Below, piece after piece: positions 1-12,304 of a DNA stretch of 64,000 bases. The DNA lies in the NCBI RefSeq assembly GCF_027943255.1, contig NC_072893.1, forward strand, positions 32,200,001-32,264,000. Direction: 5' to 3'. Made by a program: the position numbers and the translations under genes. Position 1 is the stretch's first letter, and each line of letters opens with the position of its first letter. The notes under the pieces are model-generated. The model saw nothing but the letters and a program-made list of their open reading frames with translations. It ran no database searches and was not told the DNA's origin. Origin of the DNA: Anastrepha obliqua. Taxonomy: Eukaryota; Arthropoda; Insecta; Diptera; Tephritidae.

Positions 1-278
1 ATCGTTTAGCTTCAATGTCACCGGCGGCGAGACTTTTAGCAACCACTAAATTAGGATTGTGTACAACACCGCTTATGCCCACGCCCCAACGTACGCCTGG
101 TGCCGCCATACCGAGAGCCAAACTCACGCCAAAAGCTGCAAATTCCCGTAAAACGCCAGCAGGTGCAAGTAATTCAGCACCAAGCACACCGAAACAGATC
201 AGTAGTGGAAAATCAACGCTCACTGATGATTTGCTGAAAATTCCTACGAAGCGATTGCGAGCCTCTGATTTCTTTTAA
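1..278 (+). CDS. 3' end of an unrecognised protein-coding gene (partial)
   Basis: The frame is open from the window edge (first full codon at 3) to a TAA at 276-278. The visible C-terminal ~92 residues are basic and rich in Pro, Ala, Thr, Ser and Lys, and end in LRASDFF. Low-complexity basic text with TP/SP dipeptides suggests a disordered, perhaps phosphorylated tail of a nuclear protein, but I do not recognise the family. An in-frame ATG at 15 need not be the start, because the frame continues upstream. The gene is convergent with Sptr, about 560 bp away. Confidence 0.45.
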   Translation, partial: RLASMSPAARLLATTKLGLCTTPLMPTPQRTPGAAIPRAKLTPKAANSRKTPAGASNSAPSTPKQISSGKSTLTDDLLKIPTKRLRASDFF

Positions 279-838
279 ATTTATACCATTTTCGATAGAT
301 TTACTCAAGCGCACAAAGATGTGAGTATGTGGTAATAAAAACTATTAGTATTTATAACAAAAAACAAAATGAAATAAAATGACGTTTACTTAAAAAATAT
401 GGAACAATAAAAAACCAATGCAAAATTAACGGAAACCACGCTTGTCTTTAACAGCACAAATGAAAGTGCAGTAGTCACTATTACTAACTACTTTGTATCC
501 ATTGCTAGAATAAACAAAGCAAATTAAGTAAAGAAGCGGCATTGTTTCCCATGAAACTTCTCTTTGGGCTTATTGAAATGAGGGCATATGGTATTCAATT
601 GTTGTTGTTTCCTATATACTATTATCAGTAGTGAGTTCTATTATGATACTAATACTAATACTAATTTTTATTTAATTTAATATTTATTTTTTATTTAATA
701 TTTATTTTGGAATAATTAATAATATGTAAATGTAATATTTTCTTATTGGGATTTGAGACTCTGGTTTTATTAGCACCATTTTTCGTTATATTCGTATGTG
801 ACTTCGACACTTCCGCTCGAGTTTAGTGTGCGCTCTCC
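279..838. other. Convergent intergenic region, no gene seen
   Basis: AT-rich DNA between the stops of two convergent genes. TTTATT strings around 660-710 could give polyadenylation signals for Sptr on the minus strand. No coding frame or repeat was recognised. Confidence 0.5.
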
Positions 839-1630
839 TCACTCGTCCCAGTAGTCCACATGATCACCGGATTTAAATTTTTGCTCCTCTAGTACCTGTA
901 AGAATTTTTTGGTTGTTTGTGTAGTGGTCAACATAGTTTTTGTATCCCGTTGCATTTTAAAGAAACCAGCCAATTCTTTGTTCATGCTTTCGCGCTGCAC
1001 TAGGACCGTCATTTCGGTGTCGATCGCGCCGGGCGCATAATTCAACACCACTACATCCTCATCGGCTTGCTCGGTGGCAAGCACACGAAAGTACATGTCT
1101 CTGGCCGCTTTTCCAGAGCAATAGAAACTCATTGAAGCAAATGGCTCAATGCCACATTTTGAACTAATATTTACCACCACCTTTGGCACACCAGTGAAAG
1201 TGCGGAAAAATTCGCAATTCAGTGAAACCACGGAGAACACATTCATGTGATAGTATTGCTGCCAGACCGTAGTGTCCGACACGTCCACCGCACTTTTGGA
1301 CACGTCGCCGACTGAACCGGCATTGTGTATGATGAAAGCACGCTCAAAATCGCTTACTCTTGTTCCCTGTAGTGATTTGGCCAATAGTTCCTGGAATTGT
1401 GTTGCTGTGGCACTGCTCAAATCAATAGAGAAAATGCACACTTTCAAATCTTTGCCCAACGCTTCTATGTGGGCCTTGGTTTCTGCCAAGCCTTGTTCAC
1501 TACGTGCCAACAGCACAATCAAAGATTTAGCTTTCAACTTGGCAGACACTTCCACGGCCATACGTTGGCCAATGCCGCGAGACGCACCCGTCACCAGCAG
1601 GTAAGTACGCTTCTCCAAGTCCAATACCAT
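839..1630 (-). CDS. Sptr: Sepiapterin reductase
   Basis: Intronless 263-residue frame, the usual length for sepiapterin reductase (NADPH-dependent short-chain dehydrogenase, EC 1.1.1.153). The family makes the last reduction steps of tetrahydrobiopterin synthesis in the cytosol; BH4 is the cofactor of aromatic amino acid hydroxylases, and flies also use pteridines as eye pigments. Seen in the sequence: Rossmann glycine motif TGASRGIG at residues 14-21, NAG at 103-105, catalytic Ser in NISSK (156/157), and the YxxxK pair Tyr170/Lys174 in FYCSGKAARD. The C-terminus DHVDYWDE matches fly reductases in style. The Met at 1630 directly precedes the first beta-strand, so this start is natural. A divergent paralogue lies at 12956-13774 on the other strand, with a ~11 kb TE-filled gap between them. 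Confidence 0.93.
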   Translation of the reverse strand: MVLDLEKRTYLLVTGASRGIGQRMAVEVSAKLKAKSLIVLLARSEQGLAETKAHIEALGKDLKVCIFSIDLSSATATQFQELLAKSLQGTRVSDFERAFIIHNAGSVGDVSKSAVDVSDTTVWQQYYHMNVFSVVSLNCEFFRTFTGVPKVVVNISSKCGIEPFASMSFYCSGKAARDMYFRVLATEQADEDVVVLNYAPGAIDTEMTVLVQRESMNKELAGFFKMQRDTKTMLTTTQTTKKFLQVLEEQKFKSGDHVDYWDE

Positions 1631-2540
1631 TTTACCTTTCCTTTACTATTCTGAGTAATTTACAAATTAGTTTTTACTTTTTGGCTATTTTTTGGCGTTT
1701 TAGTGATTATTTTTAATGGAACTTTTGACTGCACTTATTTCGACATGTGACAAATACTAAAAACACCACTTGTTGCACAAATTATTCTGTCTACTGCAAG
1801 GCTGGCTAACCGATTTCGAAAGTGTTTGTGTTCTCCACCAGCTGCTGCTACAACGAATACGCGGCTGACCTTCGTTTTGGTACTTCACCAACAATCGTAT
1901 GCACGAATCTCATTCAAAGCGCAGCTGCCAAATAATTAATGCTGAATCACAGTATCAATTTCATGGCACGAAGGGGCTGAAAGTTGTCTCTTTTATTCGT
2001 TAGCGGTCAGTTGGATTGAGAGTTGTGCCATTGACTGAGAAATATTTGAAATGCTTTGGGTATAGCGTTACTAAAAGGTTATCGCTTTCAAGTGTTTACA
2101 AGTGTGCACATATAATATATGAATTTCTGTATGTGCATACGTAGATGTACATATAGTAAATAAATTAGCAGCAAAAGTTTGTTGAAAAGCTTTTTGAGTC
2201 CTGAAAACTACTACAGATTAAAGTTGGAATCTTTGGCTTTTTAGGTTGTGTTTTTGGTTCATTTATGATTACCTAAGGCTCATATAGAAACACCGGTTTT
2301 TCAATCAATAATTTTCAGGTTTGTTCATTTTCATAACTTACACAGTAACTTACTTTCTGAGAACTCTCTCTCAAAAAGAAAAATATCCAAAAGTCCAAAG
2401 TTAACATAAAGCCAGTAACAACAGCTGATTAAATTGTTGGTGGGAAAAATCAGAAATAGTAAAATTTTTTTCATCTGAGCTATCACTTGTTAAATGAAAA
2501 TAAGAAAAATAAAGCGGGTGTGTGTATGGGTGTGTAAATA
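1631..2540. other. Sptr upstream region, no further gene seen
   Basis: Presumed promoter and 5' flank of Sptr (minus strand), AT-rich. No coding frame of substance and no recognised repeat before the Tc1-like terminus at 2541. Confidence 0.4.
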
Positions 2541-2735
2541 CAGTCATGGACAGATAAATAGCACAAATGTGAACCCTATATGTTAAGTTAAGTTTTTAGT
2601 ACGAACTCTTCTTTGATCAAATAAATTTGTTTGTTTACATTGATTACCGTTATTAAGTTTACATTTATGCGAGGAATTTACCCTTTTTTTCGATGGAATT
2701 TTTTGCATTCCATTTTATAATATTTACGTTCGACG

Positions 2736-3003
2736 TTTGACTCATACTGTATATAAAAGCTCTTTTCTCCGGCGTGCAATGTTTTCCACGTCCAATTTTT
2801 AGTAATTACTTAAATTTTATTTAAGAAACAAAAAAGTATACTAAAAATCGCTGAAACAATATTAAGGACACCAAAATAGCACTTTTTAACTTGCGCAGTA
2901 TACTTTTTTGTTTCTTAAATAAAATTTAAGTAATTACTAAAAATTGGACGTGGAAAACATTGCACGCCGGAGAAAAGAGCTCTTATATACAGTATGAGTC
3001 AAA
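2736..3003. repeat. Inverted repeat, two 106-bp arms
   Basis: 2736-2841 and 2898-3003 are near-perfect reverse complements with a 56-bp spacer, inside the 5' region of the Tc1-like element and ending about at its transposase start. RNA from either strand could form a long hairpin. It looks like an inverted duplication that arose within this copy. Confidence 0.85.
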
Positions 3004-3469
3004 ACGGAAAAATCTATCCAGGAATAGCTGAAATGTTGATGTGCTCCCGGAAAATGGCTTATAATGCCCTGAATTTAGTTAAGCAAAATTCATCCTATCT
3101 AAGCAAAAAAACGGGAAAAAACCAAAGCCGCGAAAAACTGATGTTAATATAGAGAGAGCCATAATACGCAAGAGCAAAGCAGATCCTTTTAAGTTGGCAC
3201 GGCAAATAATACTTGAAATAAACCAAGAATCTGGTCTACAGGCGACTTAACGAAGCCCAGCTGTTTGGCCGCATAGGCAGAAAAAAACCACTCCTGTCAA
3301 AAAGACATATCAAACACCGACTTGCCTTTGCAAAAGCCCACAAAGACAAATCTATTCAGTTTTGGAAAAACGTACTTTGGGACGACGAAACCAAAATAAA
3401 TATGTAGGATGGGACCAGATGCAAAACTATTGTACGTGGTCCAAAAAATCAAGGCCTAAATCCTATATA

Positions 3470-5440
3470 CAGTGAAACCTCCCACAAGCGGACACTCACG
3501 GTTCCACAATTTTCGTCCGCTTATGGGGGTTGAAAAAAAAACTCTAAGTTAAAATTGCTATCACACCTCTTTAAACAATTTTTTTACGTTTTTTTATGGT
3601 ACGTTCAGTTTTTTTCATATTTATTGAAAAATATATATGTATGTATGTACATTTTTATATTGGGAACAATGAGTATATTTACACATTTGAATATACATAT
3701 TTGATTGAACATATTTATATTTTAGGCTTCAAAAATTCATATACCGTAGTCTGTCGTAGATTTTCCTGTTTATGTTTCAGAAAACGGTTTTCAAGATGAC
3801 ATTCTAAAGTCTTGGCGTATTGGAATCCAGTAATATCGTCTCTTAGAAATTGTTTAATGCGACGCAGTTGTTCTAATGCTTCAGGATATGACTTGATCTG
3901 ACATTCATCCTGGACACATACATGATTTGAGTCTTCGCTTTCTCCGTCAGATAATTCCTCAGTATTAATTTCGTCAATGACAACGTCAATATTATTGTCT
4001 TTTAACTTCGTCGATTAACAAAAACTCTTCTGTATACTGACCTTGCTGATTTTCATTTAAAATCTTTATCAAAGCCGCTAGTGTCGATATGGGAATATCA
4101 TCCTCTGCCTCGAAGTCAGAACATTCAAGCGGAGCTTTTTGAAACCCGGCTTTCGAAAAACAATTCTTAATTGTTTCTGCCGTTACGTTGTCCCATGAAG
4201 ATTTAATAAAAAAAAACAGCCTCCAAAATGTCAAAAGTTTTTGAAAGTCTGTCCATTGGAATGTCTCCTAATTTTGTCAAAATGTGTTTGATTATATGGC
4301 ATCTCTAATGACACTTAAAATTTTGTATTATATCCTGATCGGGGGGCTGACAAACGGATGTTGTAGTAGCAGGTAAAAAGATCAACTTTATGTTATCTAG
4401 TTTAATATCTCGAGGGTGAGTTGTAGCATTGTCCAAAAATAATAAAATTTTTCTCTTCTGGCAGCCCATTTTTTTATCAAGCATTTCTAGCCACTCACAC
4501 ATAATTTCACGAGACATCCAAGCTTTCCGGTTTGACTTCCATTCCACTGGCAAACTTCCTATATTGCCTCTTTTAAAGACGAGAGGGCATGCTGATTTTC
4601 CGATAACCAATGGCTTTTCTTTATCTCCAACCATATTGGCACACAATAGCACAGTTAATATTTCTTTTGATAACTTACCGCCCACGCATTTTTCATTCTT
4701 CAGAGCAAGAGTTTTATTGGGCAAAGCACTGAAAAATAGTCCAGTTTCATCCGCGTTGTAAATATCTTTTGGGCTGTAGCCTAATAAAATATTTGGTAGT
4801 TTTTGTTTAAATTGCTGCACATCCTCGAAATTAACCTCGGAAGATTTCCCACATATTCTTTTGAAAGTCACATTATGACGCCTACCCCATTTCTTCAACC
4901 ATCCATTTGACGCAGAAAAATTTTGAATACCTAATCGGCCTTTTTTTTTTTAATCGGCCAGCGATTTCTTTTACTTTTTCCTTTATAATAATACCCGATA
5001 TTGGTATATTTTTGCTTCTGGCCTTAACGAACCATTCAAACCTCAAATGGTCAATTTTTGAGCCATCCGCGTTTAAGAACTTTTTCTTTTTGTTGATGTT
5101 ATCACCGCCCATCCATATTCTTTTAATATCTGTTATTTCTACTATTGTCTATCTACTATCTTTGTTGTCCGTGGATTAGAGTATCGCGTCCGCTTATGAG
5201 AGGTTTTTATTGTTTTCTTTACACATTTGTTCAGTGATATATTTTGTTTGTCCGTTACCGAGAGGTCCGCGTCCGCTTTCGAGAGGTGATTAGAACAAAA
5301 AAATGAGAAAAAGTGTCCGCGTCCGGTTATTAGAGTGGAATTCGTTCTAAAAACACAACATAAAGCTTGGTTCCTCAGTTTTTGTCCAGTTGTGGGGAGT
5401 GCCCGCTTATTGGAGGTGTCCGCAAAGGGAGGTTTCACTG
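3470..5440 (-). mobile_element. pogo/Tigger-like DNA transposon, defective
   Basis: Flanked by TA (3468-3469, 5441-5442). Termini CAGTGAAACCTCCC...AGCGGAC (left) and GTCCGCAAAGGGAGGTTTCACTG-like (right) are inverted repeats. Minus-strand frames follow in order: a CENP-B-type DNA-binding part (5112-4882), a DDE core (4898-4305) with YNADETGLFF, ILLFLDNATTHP and a QPPDQDIIQNFK end, then a C-terminal piece (4234-3992) with the typical NVTAETIKNCFSKAGF. Frameshifts separate the three. It inserted into the TA-rich tail of a SINE. Confidence 0.85.
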
Positions 5441-5442
5441 TA

Positions 5443-5764
5443 TATATATATATTTGGAGCGTACACCCTTTTTGGGTGTTTGGCCGAGCTCTTCCTCCTA
5501 TTTGTGGTGTGCGTCTTGATGTTGTTCCACAAATGGAGGGACCTACAGTTTCAAGCCGACTCCGAACGGGAGATATTTTTATGAGGAGCTTTTTCATGGC
5601 AGAAATACACTCGGAGGTTTGCCATTGCCTGCCGAGGGGTGACCGCTATTAGAAAAAAAAACTTTTTCTTAATTGTTTGATCTTTCACCGAGATTCGAAC
5701 CGACGCTCACTCTCTGAATTCCGAATGGTAGTCACGCACTAACCCATTCGGCCACGGCGGCCGC
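5443..5764 (-). mobile_element. tRNA-derived SINE (family 1, copy 1)
   Basis: Consensus layout read on the SINE strand: a tRNA-like head with A box (GTAGCCGAATGGGTTGGTGCG region) and B box (GGTTCGAATC), an A-rich linker, a conserved body, and a tail ending in CGCCAATTATATATA. Here the head is at the right end (~5764). The 11-bp duplication CCTAAATCCTA flanks the whole SINE; four bases of its TA tail (3466-3469) remain left of the nested Tigger. Confidence 0.85.
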
Positions 5765-6612
5765 CCTAAATCCTAAGTTCACAAAAAAGACGATTAAACA
5801 CGGCGGCGGAAGCATCATGGTTTAGGGAGCTTTTTCCTGGCATGGTGTTGGGCCGATTGTTCCCGTGATTGGTAAAATGGATTCATTTCAGTATTTTAAT
5901 ATACTCCAGAATAAAATGGAGCCATTTGTGTTTGAGTTTATGCCATTAAATTGGACATTCATGCAGGACAATGACCCAAAGCATACTGCAAAGATAGTGA
6001 AGCATTGGCTCAGAGGAAAAAAAAATAATGAACTGGATTGGCCGGCGGAGAGCCCTGATCTCAATCCAATAGAAAATTTGTGGAATGACGGTAAGGTCAA
6101 ATTCGCTAACAAACATTTTAAAAGTGTTGATGATTTGTGGGCCGCAGTTGAGGAGGCTTGGTACTCGATTCCAAAGGAAAGATGCCACAAGCTTGTAGAA
6201 AGCATGGAGCGACGGCTTGAAGAAGTAATCAAAAATGGTGGATATAGTAAAAAATACTAATCTGGTAAAACAATATTATTATTTAACTATCTGATTTGTT
6301 TACTATTTTTGCTTTTATTTGGAATTTTTTAGGATGTGCTATTTATGTGTCCAGGAGGTTTCGTGAGTTATCAACGTTCTCGTAAATTAAATCAGAACTG
6401 AAATTATTTTTGACCATTTTTTTTTTTTGTTTTAAAGAGGAAGTAAATAAGTTTTTTATTTTTTATGTTGCTTTTTTCCCAATAAAAAATAATTATTTAG
6501 AAATATATTCAACTATTAGCTTTCAAAGTTTAAATGTGCTATTTATATGACCATGGCTTTATGTAATATGCGTATTGCCGAATTAATTAATAACCAAGAA
6601 GTACAAGCATAA

Positions 6613-6790
6613 AAGCGGCCGTCTCAGCCGAATGATTAGTGCGTGACTACCATTCGGAATTCAGAGAGAATGTAGGTTCGAATCTCGGTGAAACACCAAA
6701 ATGAAGAAAAAGTTTTTTTTTCGCTCGGCAGGCAATGGCGAACATCTGGGTTCGAAAAAGGGTGTAAACACCAATTATATATATAGGTAT
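6613..6790 (+). mobile_element. tRNA-derived SINE (family 1, copy 2), internally deleted
   Basis: The tRNA-like head with B box GGTTCGAATC starts at ~6613. After the A-rich linker the body is largely missing, and the sequence jumps to the GGGTGTAAACACCAATTATA tail. About half the length of full copies. Confidence 0.75.
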
Positions 6791-7319
6791 AATATGTAAA
6801 CCAGTTTCGGATGATATAAATAATATCTTCATATGCCCACTTATGTATGTTACATCTACATATCTAACATCCGTCTTCCTCTCGTCCAATTTCGTCGAAA
6901 CAGCTCGTTTCTTGGAGCTATTACTAGATGGCACCGACGACAACTGGTGGTGAAACTATTCTAAAGAAGGCAGCCTACTAATACCTAACAAGAACAGCAG
7001 CAGCGATGAGAATTGTAAAGCTTATACAAATTTCTTTGAACAGTTTGATACCATACGAAAATCTTTCCCAGCCGCTATACAGAGAAAGGTTGTGATGAAA
7101 AATGTATGGAATTTTGTATGTTAGCGACGTTGAATAACTTTTGTGATCGATTGACTTTAATCTGGGATATCTCGGATTTATAGCCGGACTACAAACCCCA
7201 CAAATTATCGAGTAAAACTAAGCAGATTATCTTATGGTGTTTATGAATAACCACCGATAAATGGAACTAAGAGGTATACTCTTTACGAAGGTAAATAAGT
7301 AGATTTATAGGTCAGCAAT
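6791..7319. other. Unassigned interval
   Basis: No convincing gene. It may include the degraded upstream part of the non-LTR element that is recognisable from about 7320. Confidence 0.3.
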
Positions 7320-9178
7320 TTAAAACTTTGACACTTCGCTACCATGAACACATTTCTTGCCTTATCTGCTAGCCACTCTTTTAGAATGGTTTAAAACCTA
7401 TCTCTCCTCTCGGGAATGTGTTGTTTATGTTGATTGAGTGTCATCTATTTCTCTGGTGTACCCCAGGAAAGTATACTGGATCCCCTATTTTTCATAATTT
7501 TTGTTAATGACATTTCTAGTTGTTTTAACAACACAAATTTTCTCTTGTATGCCGATGATTTAAAGACATACTCGGGGATTGAAAGTACAATGGACTCTTT
7601 AAACCTTCAATCTGATTTAGATAATGTTGTTGCTTGGTATAATCGAAATAAGTAAGATTTAAATATAAGCAAGTGTTTTTACAGGGTGGGCCATATAGCG
7701 TTTGCTTTTTGAACCACCTATTTTTTTGAGAATGGTAACACAAATGACGACATATCAAATGTGTTCATAATTTACTTAAAGGTTTGACATTTACGAAATG
7801 GGACGCTATACGCTTGAACAAAATTGGGAAATATTGAAAATCTATTTCCAAAGTGGTGAGTCTTCTTCTTCTTCCGCGATTACAGTAAATGGCGAGCGTT
7901 ACCCTGACATGCTCAACGAGTTTTTGTTTCCAAAAATTGAAGGGGATGACATGAACGACATTTGGTTTCAACAGGACGGTGCAACTTGTCACACTGCCAA
8001 AGTTACACTCGAACTTTTGGCTACCGCTTTTGAATTCCGCTATCAATTGGCCGCCTCGGAGCTGTGATTTAAGCCCGTTGGACTATTTTTTGTGGGGAGC
8101 CGTTAAGGACAAATGCTATGCGAACCATCCAGAGACGATTGATGCTTTAAAACACGAAATCGAAGTTGCCATTCATGAAAATGGAGCCCAAACAATCGAA
8201 AATATTCAATCTTCAAAATAAAAAAAAAAGTTTGAAAAAATATTGATAATTTTTTTTTATATCCGATTCAAAAAGCAAATTTTACAAGGCCCACCCTATA
8301 TGTTACTTATTCTATTTGTGATTCTAGTTTATCCAATCGAAGTGAAATTATTGATCTTGGTGTGGTATTTGACTCTAAATTCTCTTTTCAAAGACATTTA
8401 AATTACACCATTTCCGCAGTTGCGTTTATTCAACGTTTTAGTTCGGACTTTGTTGATCCATATACTCTAAAGTTGTTATATATGTACGTCTCTGGTGCGT
8501 TCGAAGTTGGAATATGCCGTCTTTATTTGGCGACCATATTATGCATGTGAAGTATTAGTGGGCTTGAACGTGTCCAGAAAGCTTTTGTGCGTTATGCTTT
8601 GCGTTCTTTAAATTTCACTGATCCAATTCCATCCGATTAAAGTCGGTGCTTGCTCATTAATCTAAAATCACTAGATATTAGAAGGACTATTCTCTCCATT
8701 ACTTTCCTTTTCGATTTGATATATCCGCTCATTGACTCCCCATTGCTACTCGAAAAAATCAATCTCAATATTCCAGAGCGAAGTTTACGGAATCATGATT
8801 TTTCCTGGTTAGGGATGGTAAGCACTAATTATGCTTCCAATGCTCCAATTTCTAGAGCTCTGGGAGAATTTGACTCGCTTTCAAATCATACTGCCCTGGA
8901 TTTTTCTTCCACAAAGAACCACTTGAAATTGGCACTAAATGTATTGTTGAACTATTGTGAATCCTTAGTATTATCTAATAGTCTTCCTCTGTAAATTATA
9001 AGAAATGTTATGTTTTTCTTTCACTCATTACAATTGAAACTATTGTAGTTAATTATAAGTTTAATTTTACTTTGTTTAATTTATTTAGCATTAATCTGTT
9101 TTCGTAGTCTGTAAGAAATGCTGTATTTTTTAGACTATTAATTGAATAAATAAATAAATAAAAATAAAAAATTAATTA
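7320..9178 (+). mobile_element. Non-LTR retrotransposon 3' part (jockey-like), with nested mariner
   Basis: Reverse transcriptase text is visible at 7434-7655: SGVPQESILDPL, then FLLYADDLKTYS carrying the YADD active site. After an inserted mariner it resumes at 8300 with the post-RT region (IIDLGVVFDSKFSFQRHLN, DPYTLKLLYM) and continues with a stop to about 8994. It ends in a run of AATAAATAAATA and A-rich DNA at 9140-9178, consistent with a poly(A) tail. 5' truncated and inactive. Confidence 0.8.
7682..8298 (+). mobile_element. DD41D (rosa-type) mariner, internally deleted
   Basis: TA-flanked (7680-7681, 8299-8300) with inverted ends CAGGGTGGGCC / GGCCCACCCTA. The frame starts at 7798 (MGRYTLEQ) but jumps after ~25 residues straight to TVNGERY, then DIWFQQDGATCHTA. 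A frameshift precedes the LSPLDYFLWG block at 8067-8221. The middle of the gene, including the first catalytic Asp, is missing. Confidence 0.88.
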
Positions 9179-10599
9179 TTAAATCATACTTCCTACGCTT
9201 TGGGAAAACCGACTCGAATCTTCTTACTGACGTCAGCTATCATAAACAAGAAAGATGTGCTGGAGCTCATGGTCGGATTCAGCTTAAATCGCTTAGACGA
9301 TTACAACGCCAGCAGCGGAGAATATTTTAGAATTCGCGCGAAAAATGCAATCTCTGCCAAATCTTTTGACTTTATTGACTTTTAAATTTAGTATTTATTT
9401 TTGTTATTTGGCACATCAGAAAAAATTAGTAAACAACAACAAATTTTTTTTTTAATTAACACAAAGAGCTTTTAGTTTTGGAACGCTTACGCAAGTCGCG
9501 TCAAAATCAAAATATGTCAAGGACTTAATAGAAACAGAATAAAATTGCAAATAACGGACTTCAAAGTAATGAAAAATAAATCAAATAATTTATAAAGATA
9601 ATAACGCAGCATTGAACTCAAAATGATTCAGCTATTCAGGAACAGGAAAGCAAGGCTTGCATTAAATTGTTTAATTGTAGCAACAGGAAACAATTCTAAT
9701 ACTGCAAAAATCGAATGAATAAGAATACCACAATGCCAACAAATTATGTACACACGTGCACACATTTATATTTTTATCAGAGTAAATATTTTTATTAGAA
9801 ATGCTCATTGATTTGTGCTTTCTACGAACGTTATCACTGTGAAGTCGAAAAATGTTCACGCCCTTCGTGCATCAAAACCATTTTTTACTTATAAATGAAG
9901 CGTGGCTTAGCAACAGAAGATAATACGAATATTTAAAGCAGTTTATATTGATATTCTTTCAAAGTTTCAATAAAAGAGTATTTCATAATCCCCATATTAA
10001 TCAGTGGCTATTTACATTTGCGTACAAGAAAATAACAACAGAAAATTGGATTTTGTCCTTACGGGAATGTTGTACGTCTGGCAAAAATGGTACAGTACAC
10101 TTGGCGTGGAAAAAGGTATTTTTCAACTTCAAGCAGTTCAACCAACATACTAGAGCATGAGTCACTAATACGTATGCAAAACAACGAGAGTGGCTCGATA
10201 AAGCTGTAAAATTATGTTTGTCAAAAAGCATATTTAAAAAAAAACCAACCCTAATTTTCTAAGTAATCTGGGAAATTGTTGATAGCTTTTAATGCCTATA
10301 AAAATTTGCTTAAAGACTACTATTATACGGACACTTCCCTATCGATTAAAATCATCCATACAGAATCACATAAGCGACGCCGAACGATCTGGTCACCCAA
10401 TTGAGATCTGCAGAAACGGTGATGAATAAAAACTATGTTTTTATGTGAAGAGGCTATATCCCATGGATCAATGATTTCAATTTTACATACGGACTTGGAT
10501 ATGAAAAAATATCCGCAAGTTGGTAGACGCGTTTGCTCACAATTAAAGACAAGAGTAAACTTTGACGCTTAAACGATAGTAATAAGTTTCACTATGCTA
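9179..10599. other. Unassigned AT-rich interval
   Basis: Only short frames, none with recognisable protein sequence. I see no repeat family shared with the rest of the window. Confidence 0.35.
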
Positions 10600-11450
10600 T
10601 GGGTTACACCATGTTTTCCAAACGGAAATTTTTGCCATCCTGAAAGTAGCCGAATAGATAATCGAGGGGGTGTGGAGCAGGAAACAGATTGGAGTTTTCA
10701 GTGACAGTCAGACTGCACTGAAGACCCTGGAGAACGCAAGCAAACCTCAAAGATTGTTCAAGAATCAAGACAGAAAAGGCTTGCACTTATATGGGAAAGA
10801 ATGAAATTGCCGATGAATTGGTCAACCGTGGACCAGCGGTTCTCCCACAAGAGCCAGACCCAATAACCGGAATCAGTTCCTCAGGAATCATGAATTTGAT
10901 CAGCGATTATGTATGCAATTTACATAAAGAGCGATGGTCCGGTCTAGAATGCTGCAGAACTGCAAAGTGTTCTGTGACAAGTCCGAATAGAGAACTGTCA
11001 ATCTTTCTACTAAAACTTGGCAGGAAAGACGTTCGGTTGATGGTCGGTATTACTATAGAACACAATCCATAGGGTCAACATATGATCACCATTGGACTCA
11101 CTGAGGACCCAGTGTGCCTGTCTTGCTTGGAGGAAGCGGATAGCGCTGTACATTTTCTCTATGAGTGTCTTGCCCTTGCTAGAGCAAGGCTACGAGTTTT
11201 GAGTTTCGGTGACGTGAGAATGAGTAATATTCGTTCTCTTAAACTCGAGGATATTTACAGATTTACCAAAAATCTGGAAAATTCTGTCAGGACTAACTAC
11301 CTCTGTCTCTATCTTTATTCTTTCCTATCTCTTTTTCTGACACTTTTCTCTTTTCCTCCTTGACTATCTACTCTCATTCCAGAGCTCTAAATACAATGCC
11401 CTTTTTAGCCTGAGTGTTTTAGGAGCCACCAAATCTCCACCAAGGAGGGC
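10600..11450 (+). mobile_element. Non-LTR retrotransposon RNase H/C-terminal fragment
   Basis: Degenerate RNase H text: IGVFSDSQTALKTLENA (~10690) and GKNEIADELVNRGPAVLP (10791 on). Then comes a C-terminal zinc-knuckle-like block at 11082-11210, PVCLSCLEEADSAVHFLYEC. The same C-terminal block recurs at 56495 and 60700, so one LINE family left at least three 3' fragments. Frameshifts and stops throughout. Confidence 0.75.
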
Positions 11451-12304
11451 TTGACTAATTCGAATTTCAATAGTTTGACAACTTCAAGGGAGTCTTTGGT
11501 GTTGTTCGATCGCAAACCTAACAAGTATGAGCAAAAAAATTGAGACACAGTTGCTTACGGGTAGAGAATCGAATACGAAGAAGTCCAAGCCAACTATTTC
11601 GACCAACGAGTCATGGCAAAAGGTATTTGGGATGCGCGCTTTACTATTCACAATAATTATTTTAAAAAGAGTAAAGCAAGTGCCGGTGCACGCATTTAAC
11701 AACAAATTGAATAACTCATTCAGCATATCCTCCAGACCTAGCCACCGGTTTCCAATTACAAGAAAATATGTCAGTGGTGTGAGATTTGGGACAAATGAAG
11801 AGATAATCCACCGCCTACCTTGAGGGCTTCGAGAAATCACATTATTTGCTGAGCAAACCGAAATTGGAAAAACGTAGCCATGTATCAAGATAAAGTCGAG
11901 TAGAATGAGTTTATTTAAATTTTCAGGTACCTACTGAGTCACCCCCGTAGATAGCAGTTGTATTTTTTATATAATACCCTGCCGGAAAAACCTGAAATAT
12001 TTAAACAACTTTCTGACTCGAAACAAATCCGTTTCAAACCCAGCTGTGCAAAAGGTATTTTTTTGTTTTTGTTTCGAATAAGTGAATAAATTTTTCATAA
12101 GAAATTGTACTACTTTTTAAGAAAAAATATTAAAAAAATCGGGAAACATCTCAAATGTGCTTCGAAAAATTCGAAAACTCATTTTTAAACTGGTTTCGCA
12201 TTATCGAAGAAGGAGTGACCAAAACGATTTTTGGCATATCCTTGGCAATTACCAAATAAAATTCATCATTTTCTTATATGGAAAAGAGGAGGAAGGGGAA
12301 CTAA
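11451..12304. other. Unassigned interval
   Basis: Opposing ~100-130 codon frames overlap at 11484-11888, but neither shows a recognisable domain; they look like chance openings. The rest is AT-rich. Confidence 0.35.

Larger units (their letters stand above)
2541..6559 (+). mobile_element. Tc1-like transposon, degenerate, with nested SINE and Tigger
   Basis: Terminal inverted repeats: the left end begins CAGTCATGGACAGATAAAT and the right end reads its near complement, each next to a TA (2539-2540 and 6560-6561). Transposase text is split. The N-terminal HTH part lies at about 2994-3410 with stops, including the first catalytic Asp in WDDETK. The C-terminal part is at 5865-6260 with FMQDNDPKHTA and PDLNPIENLW, giving DD34E spacing. 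Between them sits a SINE with an 11-bp target duplication (CCTAAATCCTA at 3455-3465 and 5765-5775), itself split by a Tigger-like element. The transposase is dead through stops, frameshifts and this insertion. Confidence 0.85.

Noticed and set aside
5142..5652. Open frames of 64-151 codons on both strands around the SINE
   Set aside because: They fall in the non-coding SINE and Tigger terminus and recur in other SINE copies with no conserved protein.
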